NCBI RefSeq assembly: GCF_000227115.2
Contig: NC_016485.2
Span: 1,501,279 to 1,565,278, forward strand
Direction of reading: 5' to 3'
DNA length: 64,000 nucleotides
Origin: Naumovozyma dairenensis CBS 421
Taxonomy: Eukaryota > Ascomycota > Saccharomycetes > Saccharomycetales > Saccharomycetaceae
This document shows positions 1-11,503 of the stretch, in pieces. Position 1 is the first letter of the stretch. Each line of letters opens with the position of its first letter. The notes beneath the pieces were generated by a model, which worked only from the letters and a program-made list of their open reading frames with translations, ran no database searches and was not told the origin of the DNA. The translations under genes and the position numbers were made by a program.

Positions 1-64
1 CCAACTATCTAGTCTCTCTCTTTTAACTAAAAAAATAATTTAAATTACTATTATTACTAAAACA

Positions 65-1129
65 ATGAAATTCTCTACTTTATTAACTTCTTCGTCAGTT
101 CTTTTGACTCTGGTCTCTGCTGCTCCAGCTCCAGCTCCTGCTCCTGCTGAAAATTCTCACCGTAGGGATTATCATCATGAAGATCGTCATAATGACAAAC
201 GTGCCATTCAATATGTCACAGTCACTGAAAAAGCTGGTTCTGCTAAGAAAACAACTCTAATATCTCCTTCAAAATCCACTTCTGTTTCCACTGAAAAAAG
301 TACCGAATCATCCTCTATCGTTGGTGATTTGGAATCTTTCGTTGCACCAAGTAAGAAATTCAAAGATGGTGAAATCAAATGTTCCTCCTTCCCATCAGGT
401 CAAGGTGTCATCTCTGTACCATGGTTAAACCTTAACGGTTGGGCATCCATTATGAACATGGATGCTGACATCTCTACAGAATGTAAAGATGGGTACTATT
501 GTTCTTATGCTTGTCAAGCTGGTATGTCTAAAACACAATGGCCATCTGAACAACCAAATGATGGTAAAGCCGTTGGTGGGTTGATTTGTAAAGACGGTTA
601 TCTGTATAGAACTAATACTGATTCTGATTATTTATGTCAATGGGATGTTGATTCTGCTCAAGCTGTGAATAAATTGGATAAAGATATTGCTCTATGTAGA
701 ACAGATTATCCTGGTTCTGAAAATATGGTTATTCCAACTTTAGTGGAATCTAATGGTGGTAAGAGTCCAGTTTCAGTGGTTGATGAAGATAGTTTCTTCA
801 AATGGTCTGGTAAAAAGACTTCCAGTCAATATTATGTCAATAACGCAGGCGTTAGTGTCGAAGATGGTTGTGTTTGGGGTGATGAAGATTCTCAAGTTGG
901 TAATTGGGCACCAATTATCTTTGGGGCTGGTTACACTAATGATCAAACTTATTTATCTTTGCTACCAAATCCAAATACTAACCAAAAGGCTAATTTTAAT
1001 GTCAAGATTGTTGGTACCGATGGATCAGACGTTCAAGGTGAATGTATCTATGAAAATGGTTCATTCTCTAGTTCTGATGGTTGTACAGTTTCTGTTCTTT
1101 CAGGATCAGCTCAATTCATTTTCTATTAG
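65..1129 (+). CDS. NCA3: SUN-family secreted cell-wall protein (NCA3/UTH1 type)
   Basis: 354 codons. Residues 1-20 form a signal peptide ending in a Ser-Ala-Ala stretch. An Ala-Pro repeat and a basic His/Arg/Asp-rich propeptide follow, with a Lys-Arg (residues 45-46) that fits Kex2 cleavage. After a short Ser/Thr linker comes the cysteine-rich SUN domain, about residues 100-354, beginning at Cys-Ser-Ser-Phe-Pro-Ser-Gly. In S. cerevisiae this family (Sim1, Uth1, Nca3, Sun4) comprises glucan-associated wall proteins acting in septation and wall remodelling; mitochondrial roles have also been claimed. The neighbour is PHO86 in convergent orientation, the same arrangement as S. cerevisiae NCA3-PHO86, so I chose NCA3 over its duplicate UTH1. 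The length is close to both (about 340-365). Only 64 bases of upstream sequence lie in the window. Family call is near certain; the choice of NCA3 rests on synteny. Confidence 0.9.
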   Translation: MKFSTLLTSSSVLLTLVSAAPAPAPAPAENSHRRDYHHEDRHNDKRAIQYVTVTEKAGSAKKTTLISPSKSTSVSTEKSTESSSIVGDLESFVAPSKKFKDGEIKCSSFPSGQGVISVPWLNLNGWASIMNMDADISTECKDGYYCSYACQAGMSKTQWPSEQPNDGKAVGGLICKDGYLYRTNTDSDYLCQWDVDSAQAVNKLDKDIALCRTDYPGSENMVIPTLVESNGGKSPVSVVDEDSFFKWSGKKTSSQYYVNNAGVSVEDGCVWGDEDSQVGNWAPIIFGAGYTNDQTYLSLLPNPNTNQKANFNVKIVGTDGSDVQGECIYENGSFSSSDGCTVSVLSGSAQFIFY

Positions 1130-1450
1130 ACTGGTGTTTTATTATTAAGACATGCCTTATTTCAAAAAAATCTACTCAGCACGTTAATTGTTATCCAATA
1201 TATATTTCAGTTCTTCAATTGCATTTTACTTTAAAATTACATTACATACCCCTTTAACACATTTATTCTTTCTTTAGATATTTTCGTTTGATATACATGA
1301 TATATACTTCAAAGTTATAAAAAAGAATGAGTCGCCATTTGTTTTCTTTCGCATTATCTGCATGTTAGATTATTCATTGTATATAAATATATATCTAAAC
1401 AGCATACATAACGTTACATCTGTAGTGAGACATTCTTGATCTACCACAAA
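1130..1450. other. Convergent intergenic region NCA3/PHO86
   Basis: 321 bases between two convergent stop codons. It is AT-rich with TATATA-type 3'-end signals on both strands. No gene, RNA or repeat is recognised here. Confidence 0.7.
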
Positions 1451-2374
1451 TCAGTTCTTGTCTTTTGAAGCGAAATGGAATTGAACACCCCATAATTCCT
1501 TCTTAACACCGAACAACCCACCTAACAATCTATTCTCAACAATCTTCGTAGAAGAAATAAAAGAGAACCCTCTTTTCTTCAGAGTTTTCTTTAATTTATC
1601 ATCAAATGAATAAACTTCTACAATAACTTTTAAAGGAGTATCAGATTTCTTCTTAGATGCGGAGCATAAAGTTCTTGATCTGATCATTGACCAATCTAAT
1701 AAATCTTCTAAAATCCCACTTTTCAAATAGACTTTCCTTGCACCAATAGAATTTATATTGATGACGTTGTCCAAAGAAAGATTTTTAGAGATGGAAATTA
1801 ATGAAATTGGCGTGTTTCTATACACGACGATGTGTGTATTTTCCAAAGTATCCTTTTCAGATGTGTTCTTCTTCTTCCTGTTCTTCTCTTGAGTATCACT
1901 TTGTAATGCTTTTAAATCAGTGTTGAAGACTAGCTCACCGTTGGACTGTAAGATACGATCTATTTTAGACTTGAAGAATGAGTCTGAGATTCTTGAAAGC
2001 CCAGTAAATAAAAATGAGGTACAAATCAATGTAATTATCAATGCAGAGAAGACATTCCTTTTGTTCAATAAGAATAAATGGTATAAGAAACTTGAGACTG
2101 AGGATATGTCTTCGTTTGATGGGTACGTGAATTTAGGAGTCATATAAATGGTCAAAATTAAGACGATGGAAGATAATACAACCGGATGGCTAATTAAATA
2201 TTTGTTACATTCACCTTGTTGTTGCTTTAAGAAGTCGACAGATAAATTTAATGCAGCAGTAGCATATTCTGGTGTCAATGCTGTAGTGAAGATGGTAGGC
2301 GGTGCATCTTTATCAATTGGTTTATCTAATGAAGCATCCACCTGGACATTTTTCTTTATTTTAGGGCCTCCCAT
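1451..2374 (-). CDS. PHO86: Pho86, ER packaging factor for the phosphate transporter Pho84
   Basis: 307 codons (S. cerevisiae Pho86 about 311). In yeast Pho86 is an ER-resident membrane protein needed for Pho84 to leave the ER, so it controls high-affinity phosphate uptake. The sequence shows a hydrophilic N-terminus and two hydrophobic segments near residues 63-80 and 106-125. A lysine-rich loop and a C-terminal cytosolic domain with the basic ending Ser-Lys-Asp-Lys-Asn follow. Position supports the call: convergent with a SUN-family gene and divergent from RPE1, as in S. cerevisiae. I see no perfect CACGTG Pho4 site in the 364-base divergent promoter, only AACGTGGG-type half matches. The identification rests on synteny plus topology and recognisable sequence; no paralogue competes. 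Confidence 0.92.
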   Translation of the reverse strand: MGGPKIKKNVQVDASLDKPIDKDAPPTIFTTALTPEYATAALNLSVDFLKQQQGECNKYLISHPVVLSSIVLILTIYMTPKFTYPSNEDISSVSSFLYHLFLLNKRNVFSALIITLICTSFLFTGLSRISDSFFKSKIDRILQSNGELVFNTDLKALQSDTQEKNRKKKNTSEKDTLENTHIVVYRNTPISLISISKNLSLDNVININSIGARKVYLKSGILEDLLDWSMIRSRTLCSASKKKSDTPLKVIVEVYSFDDKLKKTLKKRGFSFISSTKIVENRLLGGLFGVKKELWGVQFHFASKDKN

Positions 2375-2738
2375 CTCGTGAGTTTCAATGTAGATTTAAG
2401 TATCTTATTTAATCAATGAAAAGAGCTTTTCTAGAATCTGTCAACTATCATTGAGCGAGAAGTTTATAACCTTCTCCCTGTGTCTTTTACGAGTACTTTC
2501 GGTTTATAGCGGAACTATTTTATATATTTCGAAGAGTAATTCCGGTAGGTAAATATCTAAAATTTTCGAAGCGTGGATATTATTATGTAATTTTATTGAA
2601 GCTTTAGATAAAACGTGGGATGGTCAACAAGTTTCTGGATAAATAATATAATCTTGATATTAGTACTCGAGATTAGTTTATTCAAAGATACCCGAAAACA
2701 CAATTAACAATACAGCAAGTAAATATACCCAAAAAAAA
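2375..2738. promoter_or_regulatory. Divergent promoter PHO86/RPE1
   Basis: 364 bases between two start codons. It is AT-rich, with a poly-A run directly before the RPE1 start. No canonical CACGTG is present. No other element is recognised with confidence. Confidence 0.5.
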
Positions 2739-3425
2739 ATGGTCAAACCTATTGTCGCTCCAAGTATTCTTGCCTCCGATTTTTCTAACCTAGGTTGTGA
2801 ATGTCACAGAGTAATAAATGCTGGTGCGGATTGGTTACATTTAGATGTCATGGATGGACATTTCGTCCCCAATATTACGTTAGGTCAACCAATTGTTGCC
2901 TCATTACGTGGGGCAGTTCCTCGTGAAAAGGCCTTCTTCGATTGTCATATGATGGTTGAGAATCCTGAGAAATGGGTGGAAGATTTCGCTAAATGTGGTG
3001 CTGATCAATTTACATTCCATTATGAAGCCACCAAGGATCCCTTGGCTTTAGTTAAATTGATTAAACAAAACGGTATTAGAGCTGCTTGTGCCATCAAGCC
3101 TGGTACTCCGGTTGATGTCTTATTCCCATTAGCGGAACATTTAGATATGGCTTTAGTTATGACTGTGGAACCTGGGTTCGGTGGTCAAAAATTCATGGCT
3201 GATATGATGCCAAAAGTAGAACAATTGAGAGCCAAGTTCCCACAATTAGATATTCAAGTAGACGGTGGTTTAGGTAAGGAAACTATTCCACAAGCTGCCA
3301 AGGCAGGTGCTAATGTTATCGTTGCTGGTACTAGTGTTTTCACTGCCAAGGACCCTGAAGAAGTCATTTCATTCATGAAGAGTAAAGTTTCTGATGAATT
3401 GAAATCAAGAAATTTATTAGATTAA
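2739..3425 (+). CDS. RPE1: D-ribulose-5-phosphate 3-epimerase
   Basis: 228 codons (S. cerevisiae 238). The enzyme interconverts ribulose-5-phosphate and xylulose-5-phosphate in the non-oxidative pentose phosphate pathway, in the cytosol. A full TIM barrel is visible. It starts with the Ala-Pro-Ser-Ile-Leu-Ala-Ser-Asp strand, followed by the signature [11 protein letters not shown] (metal ligands and catalytic Asp). Next come the Asp-Cys-His-Met-Met motif, the Glu-Pro-Gly-Phe-Gly-Gly-Gln-Lys-Phe phosphate loop, and Val-Asp-Gly-Gly-Leu with the second catalytic Asp. Every metal and catalytic position expected for the family is intact. The start has a strong A-rich context. Codon use (GGT, GCC, AAG) is that of a well-expressed yeast gene. 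The divergent neighbour PHO86 matches S. cerevisiae order. Confidence 0.98.
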   Translation: MVKPIVAPSILASDFSNLGCECHRVINAGADWLHLDVMDGHFVPNITLGQPIVASLRGAVPREKAFFDCHMMVENPEKWVEDFAKCGADQFTFHYEATKDPLALVKLIKQNGIRAACAIKPGTPVDVLFPLAEHLDMALVMTVEPGFGGQKFMADMMPKVEQLRAKFPQLDIQVDGGLGKETIPQAAKAGANVIVAGTSVFTAKDPEEVISFMKSKVSDELKSRNLLD

Positions 3426-3621
3426 AAACAAAAAAAAAAAAAACGCTGACCACGATATATAGATTTATAATTAAAAGTAAAATGGAAAATAGAATAATAA
3501 AAAGTATTAATTTCTGAATTTAGATGTATTGTTTTCCTACATTAATAACTAATATACAAAAAAGGAGGAGGGTAAAGGAAGACTTTTAAATAATATTATT
3601 ACTTTACTTTTCTTTTTTCTT

Positions 3622-4167
3622 TTATGGGAAAAATGGACCTCCAAGAGTAGTGCCTTGACCACTACCAATAACTAAACCTTGACTCGATGAAGCATCATCA
3701 AGAACATTCCAAAGAGCTTCTTTCATTTGAGTCAACGCACTTTTCTCCTTCTTATTTTCTCTAACTCTTTTCACAACTTCACCACCATCAACATCCATAG
3801 CAGTATCATCATTTCCATTTTCCAATTTAGCTTGTAAATCTATAAGTAATTTCCTTTGTTCTGCATATCTCAAACTTCTTTCAATCTTCTTAGCTCTTTT
3901 TTTCGAAAGTGTCTTCGTAGTGACGCTCCCATTCCCAGAAGCAAGAGTACTAGTATTAGTGGAAGCTTGTCCTGTCTTATCCTTGTCATTGAAATATAAA
4001 TCCAAAGCAACAGACTTAATCTCCCCCGACTTAGAAGCATCAGCAGATCTAGCTGGCTTGTAATGACCTGCTCTTTCACGGGCAGCTCTCTTCTTACCAG
4101 CTTTTTGAGCCTTACGATGTAAGTTCACTGTCAATTTTGGTCTGTTAATGGAGTTCTTTGAAGGCAT
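3622..4167 (-). CDS. ALB1: Alb1, shuttling pre-60S ribosome biogenesis factor
   Basis: 181 codons (S. cerevisiae about 175). The protein is very basic. Its N-terminal block of Lys/Arg (residues 10-35) is typical of a nuclear and rRNA-interacting protein, followed by an Ala/Ser/Lys-rich middle, a helical Lys/Glu segment and a C-terminal Gly-rich tail. In yeast Alb1 works with Arx1 on nuclear pre-60S particles and is removed in the cytoplasm. The gene sits between RPE1 (convergent) and MTC1 (divergent), the S. cerevisiae arrangement. The ATG chosen opens the conserved Met-Pro-Ser-Lys-Asn-Ser N-terminus. A CACGTG lies in the shared promoter. Low sequence complexity makes homology weaker than for enzymes, but position and length agree. 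Confidence 0.9.
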   Translation of the reverse strand: MPSKNSINRPKLTVNLHRKAQKAGKKRAARERAGHYKPARSADASKSGEIKSVALDLYFNDKDKTGQASTNTSTLASGNGSVTTKTLSKKRAKKIERSLRYAEQRKLLIDLQAKLENGNDDTAMDVDGGEVVKRVRENKKEKSALTQMKEALWNVLDDASSSQGLVIGSGQGTTLGGPFFP

Positions 4168-4521
4168 GTTCGTTCGACTGGATGGAGGGGATATACAAGT
4201 TTGAATCTATCGATCTATCCACGTGAATCACATTGCTGTGTAGTCAAATCCAAGTCTGTATATATAAAATCTTGCGATGCCCAACGTCTATTCCAACTAA
4301 TTCTGTAAATTTTTATCATTTTTTTCATTTTTTGTATTTTCGTATAGAGGGATAATCCCACTAACAAAATGTCAAGATTTGTGAACAGGTAAAAGGTAAA
4401 GGAAAAGGTAAAGGTAGATCGGTCAGATACAAGAAAGGGGAGTGTTCGTAGTATAAGGACAACAAGAACTACTTTTGATCGATCTAAGGGAAGTAAACCA
4501 AGTGATCTTGACAAGAACAAT
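4168..4521. promoter_or_regulatory. Divergent promoter ALB1/MTC1 with CACGTG at 4220-4225
   Basis: 354 bases between two start codons. A perfect CACGTG (Cbf1/Pho4-type E-box) lies about 55 bases upstream of ALB1. A purine-rich AAAGGTAAAGG repeat lies nearer MTC1, around 4389-4416. No protein binding is shown; the E-box is a sequence match only. Confidence 0.5.
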
Positions 4522-5940
4522 ATGACTACAGAAAGAAAATCCACTGAGGTAGATGACGTTTTTGAATTCTTAGAGTCTCTTCCTTCTGAAAATGCAACAG
4601 ATAAGTCGATAGACGATACTAATGATAATAAGGGGAAGACAAATGAGGGAGGTGCAGGAGACGAAGATATTATGGATTTCCTTGACGAATTGGAAAAGAG
4701 TAATTTGAGTATTGAAAAACCTTCTAAAAAAAAGAAAGGTTTGACTGGAAACTCAGCTGACAAGACGGGACAACAATCTGCTAAAGAAGAAGGGAAGGAA
4801 AAAACAGAAAAAGTGTCACCAACTATTACCAAAGAAAAGGAGGAGGAAGTTATAAGCGGTAAAGAAGAAGAAGAAAACCAAGAACAAGGGCATGAGGAGG
4901 AAGAAGAAGAAGAGGTAGAACAGGGAAGGGATGGGACACCTTTGAATGATCCAATTACTTCCATCTCCAATTGGTGGTCATCTTCCGGTCAAGCCACGGT
5001 ATCGACTCTTTGGGACAAGACTACAAAACAAGCAACTTCACAAATTAAAAAAATTGGTGATAAGATTGGTCAAGATCAATTGCTACAACAGTCTCGTGGT
5101 GCAATTAAGATTACGGAATTGGCTAAAAACCTTTCCAAGATAGTGGTTGGTGAAACAGATGAAATATTAAGAATTCATTTGGTTCATGATTTAATCAATT
5201 ATTCTTATTTGCAATATCAAATTGAAGATAAATTCCATCAAGTTTTGTCTTCACAAGTGCAAGGTGGTGTCAGAATATTCGTAGATGAATGGGGTAACCC
5301 AAATAAAAAGGATACGGGTAGAAGATCCACAATTACAGATTTCAATGAAGCTAAATTCTTGAAACAAAAATTGAATTTATTTAGGGGAAAAACTACCGAC
5401 GGTGAGAAATTAGCATTAGCCAACTTGGAAAACTCTATTAAATTGTTCAATAAAGCTCATGATGAACTATTGAAAAGGAAAAAGGAATTGAACGAAAAAG
5501 ATGATGAAAATAGTGAAAATGACGATGATGATGAGGAGGAGGAGGAGGAACAAAACAAAATCAGTGATATTTTCATTGCTATTTTGCCAATTGCTGTGGA
5601 AGAAAAGGGGAAGACAAGTAGTGATGATAAGGATATTATAACCACAGATGCATCATATCCAGGAAACTTTAACTTCACCATTGTCCTGAAAGATATTACA
5701 AATAATATAACGACTATAACAAGATCACAAGGTTTCCCATTGAAATGGGTTAAGTGGTTGGAGACGGAAAAGGATAAAGGTGAAGAAGAAGCTAAAGAAG
5801 AAGCCGCAGACGAAGAAGCCAAGGAGGAAGAACTTGGAGTTGATCCTGGTGATTGGGTGAAAGATTGGATAGAGGACGGTCTAAACTTATCGTTTGGTAT
5901 CGTAGCCCAGAACTATGTAATTCAAAGAATGGGATTCTAA
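4522..5940 (+). CDS. MTC1: Mtc1, acidic Golgi/vesicle-associated protein
   Basis: 472 codons (S. cerevisiae about 478). It begins with an Asp/Glu-rich segment carrying two short repeats of the type Val-Phe-Glu-Phe-Leu-Glu-Ser-Leu and Ile-Met-Asp-Phe-Leu-Asp-Glu-Leu. A charged low-complexity stretch (Glu runs, residues about 90-140) follows. A conserved core then starts at Pro-Ile-Thr-Ser-Ile-Ser-Asn-Trp-Trp, about residue 148, and runs to the C-terminus, broken by another acidic insert. In S. cerevisiae Mtc1 was named for a telomere-capping genetic interaction, and the protein is found with COPI vesicles; its biochemical role is not known. Order ALB1-MTC1-TRM61 matches chromosome X, but LSM1, which in S. 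cerevisiae sits between MTC1 and TRM61, is missing here. Confidence 0.92.
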   Translation: MTTERKSTEVDDVFEFLESLPSENATDKSIDDTNDNKGKTNEGGAGDEDIMDFLDELEKSNLSIEKPSKKKKGLTGNSADKTGQQSAKEEGKEKTEKVSPTITKEKEEEVISGKEEEENQEQGHEEEEEEEVEQGRDGTPLNDPITSISNWWSSSGQATVSTLWDKTTKQATSQIKKIGDKIGQDQLLQQSRGAIKITELAKNLSKIVVGETDEILRIHLVHDLINYSYLQYQIEDKFHQVLSSQVQGGVRIFVDEWGNPNKKDTGRRSTITDFNEAKFLKQKLNLFRGKTTDGEKLALANLENSIKLFNKAHDELLKRKKELNEKDDENSENDDDDEEEEEEQNKISDIFIAILPIAVEEKGKTSSDDKDIITTDASYPGNFNFTIVLKDITNNITTITRSQGFPLKWVKWLETEKDKGEEEAKEEAADEEAKEEELGVDPGDWVKDWIEDGLNLSFGIVAQNYVIQRMGF

Positions 5941-7575
<1,635 letters not shown>

Positions 7576-7700
7576 TGATATCATAAGAAGGAAAAAAAAT
7601 AGTTCATGACCAATTGAATTTTCCTATTTAGATATATCGTTACTAGATAGCTTACATGAATCAGTACTTTGTAGTTGTATTTATTTTGTAATAATATTTT

Positions 7701-8603
7701 TCACATTTCTTTAACGTCAAGGTTAGAATGGAAATTGATATCAGCTCTTCTTTGATCCCAAAGAGGCATATTCCCTCTGACTTGTTTCAACTTTTCCATA
7801 TCCAGTTCAGATATTATTAATTGTGGATCTGAATCATTTTCGGAAGCTTCCACAATGACTTCACCCCATGGATCAACTATCATAGAATGGCCCCAAGATT
7901 CTCTCTTAACATTCTCACTCAATCCATTGAGACTACTCCATTCATCATCAGAAACGTCATGAACACCACATTGTGCCGGCATTATTACATAACATTGAGT
8001 GTCAATAGCTCTTGATCTCCCTAATAACTTCCAATGGGCCTCGCCAGTTTTCATTGTGAATGCACTTGGAAAACAAAGTATCTCTGCTCCTCTAGATCGT
8101 AAGTTTAATGATAATTCAGGAAATCTAATATCATAGCATATCGCAGTACCAAGTTTTCCGACAGGAGTATCTATTATATTTGGCAACTCGACGCCAGGCT
8201 GTACGGATTCAGATTCCTTTAATATAGGTCCATTGGGGACATCAACATCGAATAGATGTAGTTTTTGGTATGTGGAAATAATATTACCGTTACTATTTAT
8301 ATATAATAAAGTATTTTTCACTCGATCATCTTCAGATGTTGGGGGTAAATGAACACCAATGGAGACTTCAATATCTTGAGTGGAATCCTTGATAAAACTT
8401 TGTAGAGATTTAATAAATTTGGGAGTCTGTTGTGCTAGTAATTTGGAATGGCTAGCATTCTGAGAAATAAAATCGGTAGCTTCTGGGAAAAATATTAACT
8501 TGACATCATTATCGATCGCCTTAAGGATGAGATTTTTCACTGTAATTAAATTCCTACTTATATTTGAAGAAGAGCATAATTGACCAATAGCTATTTTCGA
8601 CAT
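7701..8603 (-). CDS. NIT2: Nit2, nitrilase-superfamily deaminated-glutathione amidase
   Basis: 300 codons (S. cerevisiae 307). Members of this nitrilase branch hydrolyse deaminated glutathione, a repair reaction for a transaminase side product. The catalytic triad is intact: Glu41 in Phe-Phe-Pro-Glu-Ala, Lys114 in Tyr-Gln-Lys-Leu-His-Leu-Phe, and Cys156 in Ala-Ile-Cys-Tyr-Asp-Ile-Arg-Phe-Pro-Glu. The C-terminal Trp-Gly-His-Ser-Met-Ile-Val-Asp-Pro-Trp-Gly motif is the other family hallmark. No signal peptide is visible, so a cytosolic place is likely. The gene is divergent from SPT10 and convergent with TRM61, as on S. cerevisiae chromosome X (NIT2 is YJL126W). The start directly opens the first beta strand and has no competing upstream ATG. 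Confidence 0.96.
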   Translation of the reverse strand: MSKIAIGQLCSSSNISRNLITVKNLILKAIDNDVKLIFFPEATDFISQNASHSKLLAQQTPKFIKSLQSFIKDSTQDIEVSIGVHLPPTSEDDRVKNTLLYINSNGNIISTYQKLHLFDVDVPNGPILKESESVQPGVELPNIIDTPVGKLGTAICYDIRFPELSLNLRSRGAEILCFPSAFTMKTGEAHWKLLGRSRAIDTQCYVIMPAQCGVHDVSDDEWSSLNGLSENVKRESWGHSMIVDPWGEVIVEASENDSDPQLIISELDMEKLKQVRGNMPLWDQRRADINFHSNLDVKEM

Positions 8604-8866
8604 CCTTTTGAAAGAAGAATCTGTTGAGAATCAAGAGTTAACTTATAGAAAGAATCTAATTCTGAAATTCTTCATATGAGTCTAAAGAAAAGATTTCTGA
8701 AAAATCATTATTTTGTTCGTACTTTTAAAGAATCGCTTTAAAGCGTATACTTTTCAAAATAATAATAAAGCATATATATATTTAGCTTTTGTAGAATACG
8801 AAAAGAATCAACAACATCGAAGTCACAACAGCTGTGTTAAATCTAAGTTTGAGCTTCACTTTCATA

Positions 8867-11188
8867 ATGGTCAAATATGGTACTTATTCTGGTACCTTAA
8901 CTTTAAACCAGAATGAAAGTCAAAGGAGTAGCGAGAAGAACAATAATGATAATATTCCACAACATCCTGATGAACTAAATCAAGAAGAGGCTACCAATCT
9001 TATACCGGACAAGTATATATCACAACTACAGCCACACACTATTCTTCTGAAAGATGGAGAAACAGTAGCAACGATGTATCCTATACCTGCATATTCAGAA
9101 TGTTTACCCTATGAATTATTGACATTTCTATTAGATGAATTCAATATGGAAATTGAAAAAGGTGATAGTTTCCCCTATTACGAAACATTAACTTTGGAAG
9201 AATTTAAAGAAGTTTGGTTCCATAAGGGTGCATATATATGTGTGATGGTTCTGGGTGAGATACCTGAGTTAGATTATGGTATAGAAAATGATCTATCTGT
9301 TCTAGAGAATAATTATGGAACAGATATTGATACAATGAGGCAAACTTCTCAGTATAAAGTACGAAAACAGACAAGAAATTTGAACTTGAATATACAATGG
9401 GAAAAACAATGTTTAGGAATATTTGCATTACAACCTGCATATCCTGGTAGATCATCACATGTAGTTACGGGAACATTTTTAGTTAATGCTGGGATTCGTG
9501 GTAAAGGAATTGGGAAGACCCTAGTAGAGACATTTGTTGAATGGGCTCAGAGGTTGGGGTACACCTCATCATGTTTCCCATTGATTTATGGTACGAATGT
9601 TGGAATTCGTCGAATATTAGAAGGACTGAATTTTAAAAGAATTGGGAAACTACCCGAATCTGCTATTTTGAAAGGATTCGATGTTCCAGTAGATTCCTTC
9701 ATTTATGGGAAAGAATTTGCACATATTTCCAAAAGCATCGACTTGTTGAGAGACCCTCAAAGGAGCATTGAACTTGCGAAATATGAACGATTGATTTATT
9801 ATTTAGATACTGGGAAATACCCAGCACATTGTGATAGAAATGAAAAGGCAAGATTGCGTGTGACTGGAAAGTCTTATAGTTTAATTAATGGGAAATTAAT
9901 GACGAGAGGTCGTGAAGTTGTATATGATTTAGACAAACAAAGGCAGGTAGCATTAGATTTCCACAACGTCGACCATCAAGGAATTAATAAAGTTACTACC
10001 AAAATTGCCGAACAGTATCATTGGAAAGGAATTAAAAACACTGTATCTGAAGTCATACAAGAATGTGCTAAGTGTAAACTAAGGTATCAAGATGGGACAG
10101 GAGTCATAGTAACACAGTCAGAACATGTACCTCAAGCCCGCATGTTGCCGAATAATCATATTCCGATTGATCCCAGTTTGAGTATGACTGGCGAACCAAA
10201 TGTTCAGTACAGACATAATAACGACGATGATAATAACCATAATAATCAACTTTCTCAAATGGCAGCGGCCGTTGTAGGTTCTTTAACTAGTGCGCAAGAA
10301 GATGAACCTACTCCCCCAGATCCAGAGGAACTACAAGTTAGGAAAAGTAGTAATAATATAAATAACACTTCGTTACTTCAGAGACTAAGATTCGATGATA
10401 ATAATAAAACATATCATTCGGTCAAACAAACGGTGAACAGTAATACGAATTCACTAAATTCTTTCAATCATTTTGTCACTGAGGATCAAGATAGAAGGAA
10501 AAGACGATATACAAATGGCGCACCTGACTCTTTATTAACTGATGCAAATAATATGGGAATAACTAACAGTGAAGGGACGAGGGACATATTTCAAGAATCT
10601 AGTAAAGGTACTTTCAGAACTAAAAAAAGTAGAAAAAATACCGAAAATAATACCAATAATAGGTTACATGCTCCCACTAACTCCATTAATAATAATAATA
10701 ATAACAATAACAACAATGAAACATTGGCCGAACTTTTAAATCCATCTAATAATAACGTTATGAACCAGGCAATGTTACACTTTGAAGACAATGTTATGGC
10801 AGCTATAGAGATGGTACAAAATGAACAAACCTCAAACGCTAATAACGACAAGAAAAAGGATGGTGGTGCAACACATCAAAGTCTTCATGATAGTATTAAT
10901 AACATGGCAGCTAATAGTTCGAAACCGTCGCAAGGAGGAGAACTGCCGACACCTTTTTATGATATGTTCCACTTTGACGAGTATAATGAAGATGAAGACG
11001 AAGATTATAATGAAGATGTAGACAACCAAATTGGAGAAGTAGAAGAAGAAGCTGAAGATGACGACGACGAAGAGGAAATAGAAGAAACGGATGTTATTGA
11101 AGATGTTGACCTTCTAAAGGAACTTGCGAACGACGCAGAATTGTCAGAATTGGTTAACCAAGTAGGATTAAATAACAAGGCAAAATGA
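8867..11188 (+). CDS. SPT10: Spt10, histone-promoter activator with acetyltransferase fold
   Basis: 773 codons from the ATG at 8867; upstream codons in frame lack an ATG. S. cerevisiae Spt10 is 640. Spt10 binds paired upstream activating elements in core histone promoters and drives their S-phase expression. The conserved part is residues about 30-380. It includes the GNAT-like segment with Gly-Ile-Arg-Gly-Lys-Gly-Ile-Gly-Lys-Thr-Leu (acetyl-CoA pyrophosphate loop). An integrase-like His2-Cys2 zinc finger follows (His...His-Gln-Gly, then Cys-Ala-Lys-Cys-Lys), the known DNA-binding element. The C-terminal ~370 residues are poorly conserved: Asn-rich runs (about 10 Asn), then a long Asp/Glu tail, making the protein some 130 residues longer than in S. 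cerevisiae. Divergent from NIT2, as in S. cerevisiae. Confidence 0.96.
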   Translation: MVKYGTYSGTLTLNQNESQRSSEKNNNDNIPQHPDELNQEEATNLIPDKYISQLQPHTILLKDGETVATMYPIPAYSECLPYELLTFLLDEFNMEIEKGDSFPYYETLTLEEFKEVWFHKGAYICVMVLGEIPELDYGIENDLSVLENNYGTDIDTMRQTSQYKVRKQTRNLNLNIQWEKQCLGIFALQPAYPGRSSHVVTGTFLVNAGIRGKGIGKTLVETFVEWAQRLGYTSSCFPLIYGTNVGIRRILEGLNFKRIGKLPESAILKGFDVPVDSFIYGKEFAHISKSIDLLRDPQRSIELAKYERLIYYLDTGKYPAHCDRNEKARLRVTGKSYSLINGKLMTRGREVVYDLDKQRQVALDFHNVDHQGINKVTTKIAEQYHWKGIKNTVSEVIQECAKCKLRYQDGTGVIVTQSEHVPQARMLPNNHIPIDPSLSMTGEPNVQYRHNNDDDNNHNNQLSQMAAAVVGSLTSAQEDEPTPPDPEELQVRKSSNNINNTSLLQRLRFDDNNKTYHSVKQTVNSNTNSLNSFNHFVTEDQDRRKRRYTNGAPDSLLTDANNMGITNSEGTRDIFQESSKGTFRTKKSRKNTENNTNNRLHAPTNSINNNNNNNNNNETLAELLNPSNNNVMNQAMLHFEDNVMAAIEMVQNEQTSNANNDKKKDGGATHQSLHDSINNMAANSSKPSQGGELPTPFYDMFHFDEYNEDEDEDYNEDVDNQIGEVEEEAEDDDDEEEIEETDVIEDVDLLKELANDAELSELVNQVGLNNKAK

Positions 11189-11503
11189 TACCACTAGATG
11201 TCGTATCAAATATTAAAAATAATTAGGGATAATAAGGCATATAGATCAATCAAAAATCATATAATTAAAATAAGAACAGAAAAAACTAATCAAGCTAAGT
11301 CTGTTGAATATAATTTACTTCTTATTGATAGTTCCGGGTTTATCTATTAACTAAGTTAAGATATAGTATATATAAGTTACAACTTTGTTACTTATTTTAT
11401 CTAATAACCATAGATGATAATAAGATGGCTACCTGAAGGTTCTAATTTTGGTAGCTTCCCATGAAACAGTTTTGGTAGTGAAGTTATGACCAATTGTCCA
11501 TGA

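Noticed and set aside
4215..4970. 251-codon minus-strand Ser/Phe-rich frame opposite MTC1
   Set aside because: Shadow of the Glu/Lys-rich MTC1 codons; Ser/Phe-only composition and overlap with a conserved gene.
5457..5822. 121-codon minus-strand Ser-rich frame
   Set aside because: Antisense shadow of acidic MTC1 sequence (GAA/GAG read backwards as Ser/Phe).
11198..11350. 50-codon plus-strand frame starting 9 bases after the SPT10 stop
   Set aside because: Too close to SPT10 for its own promoter and no recognised family; the MCO6-like gene at 11987 fits the small-gene position better.
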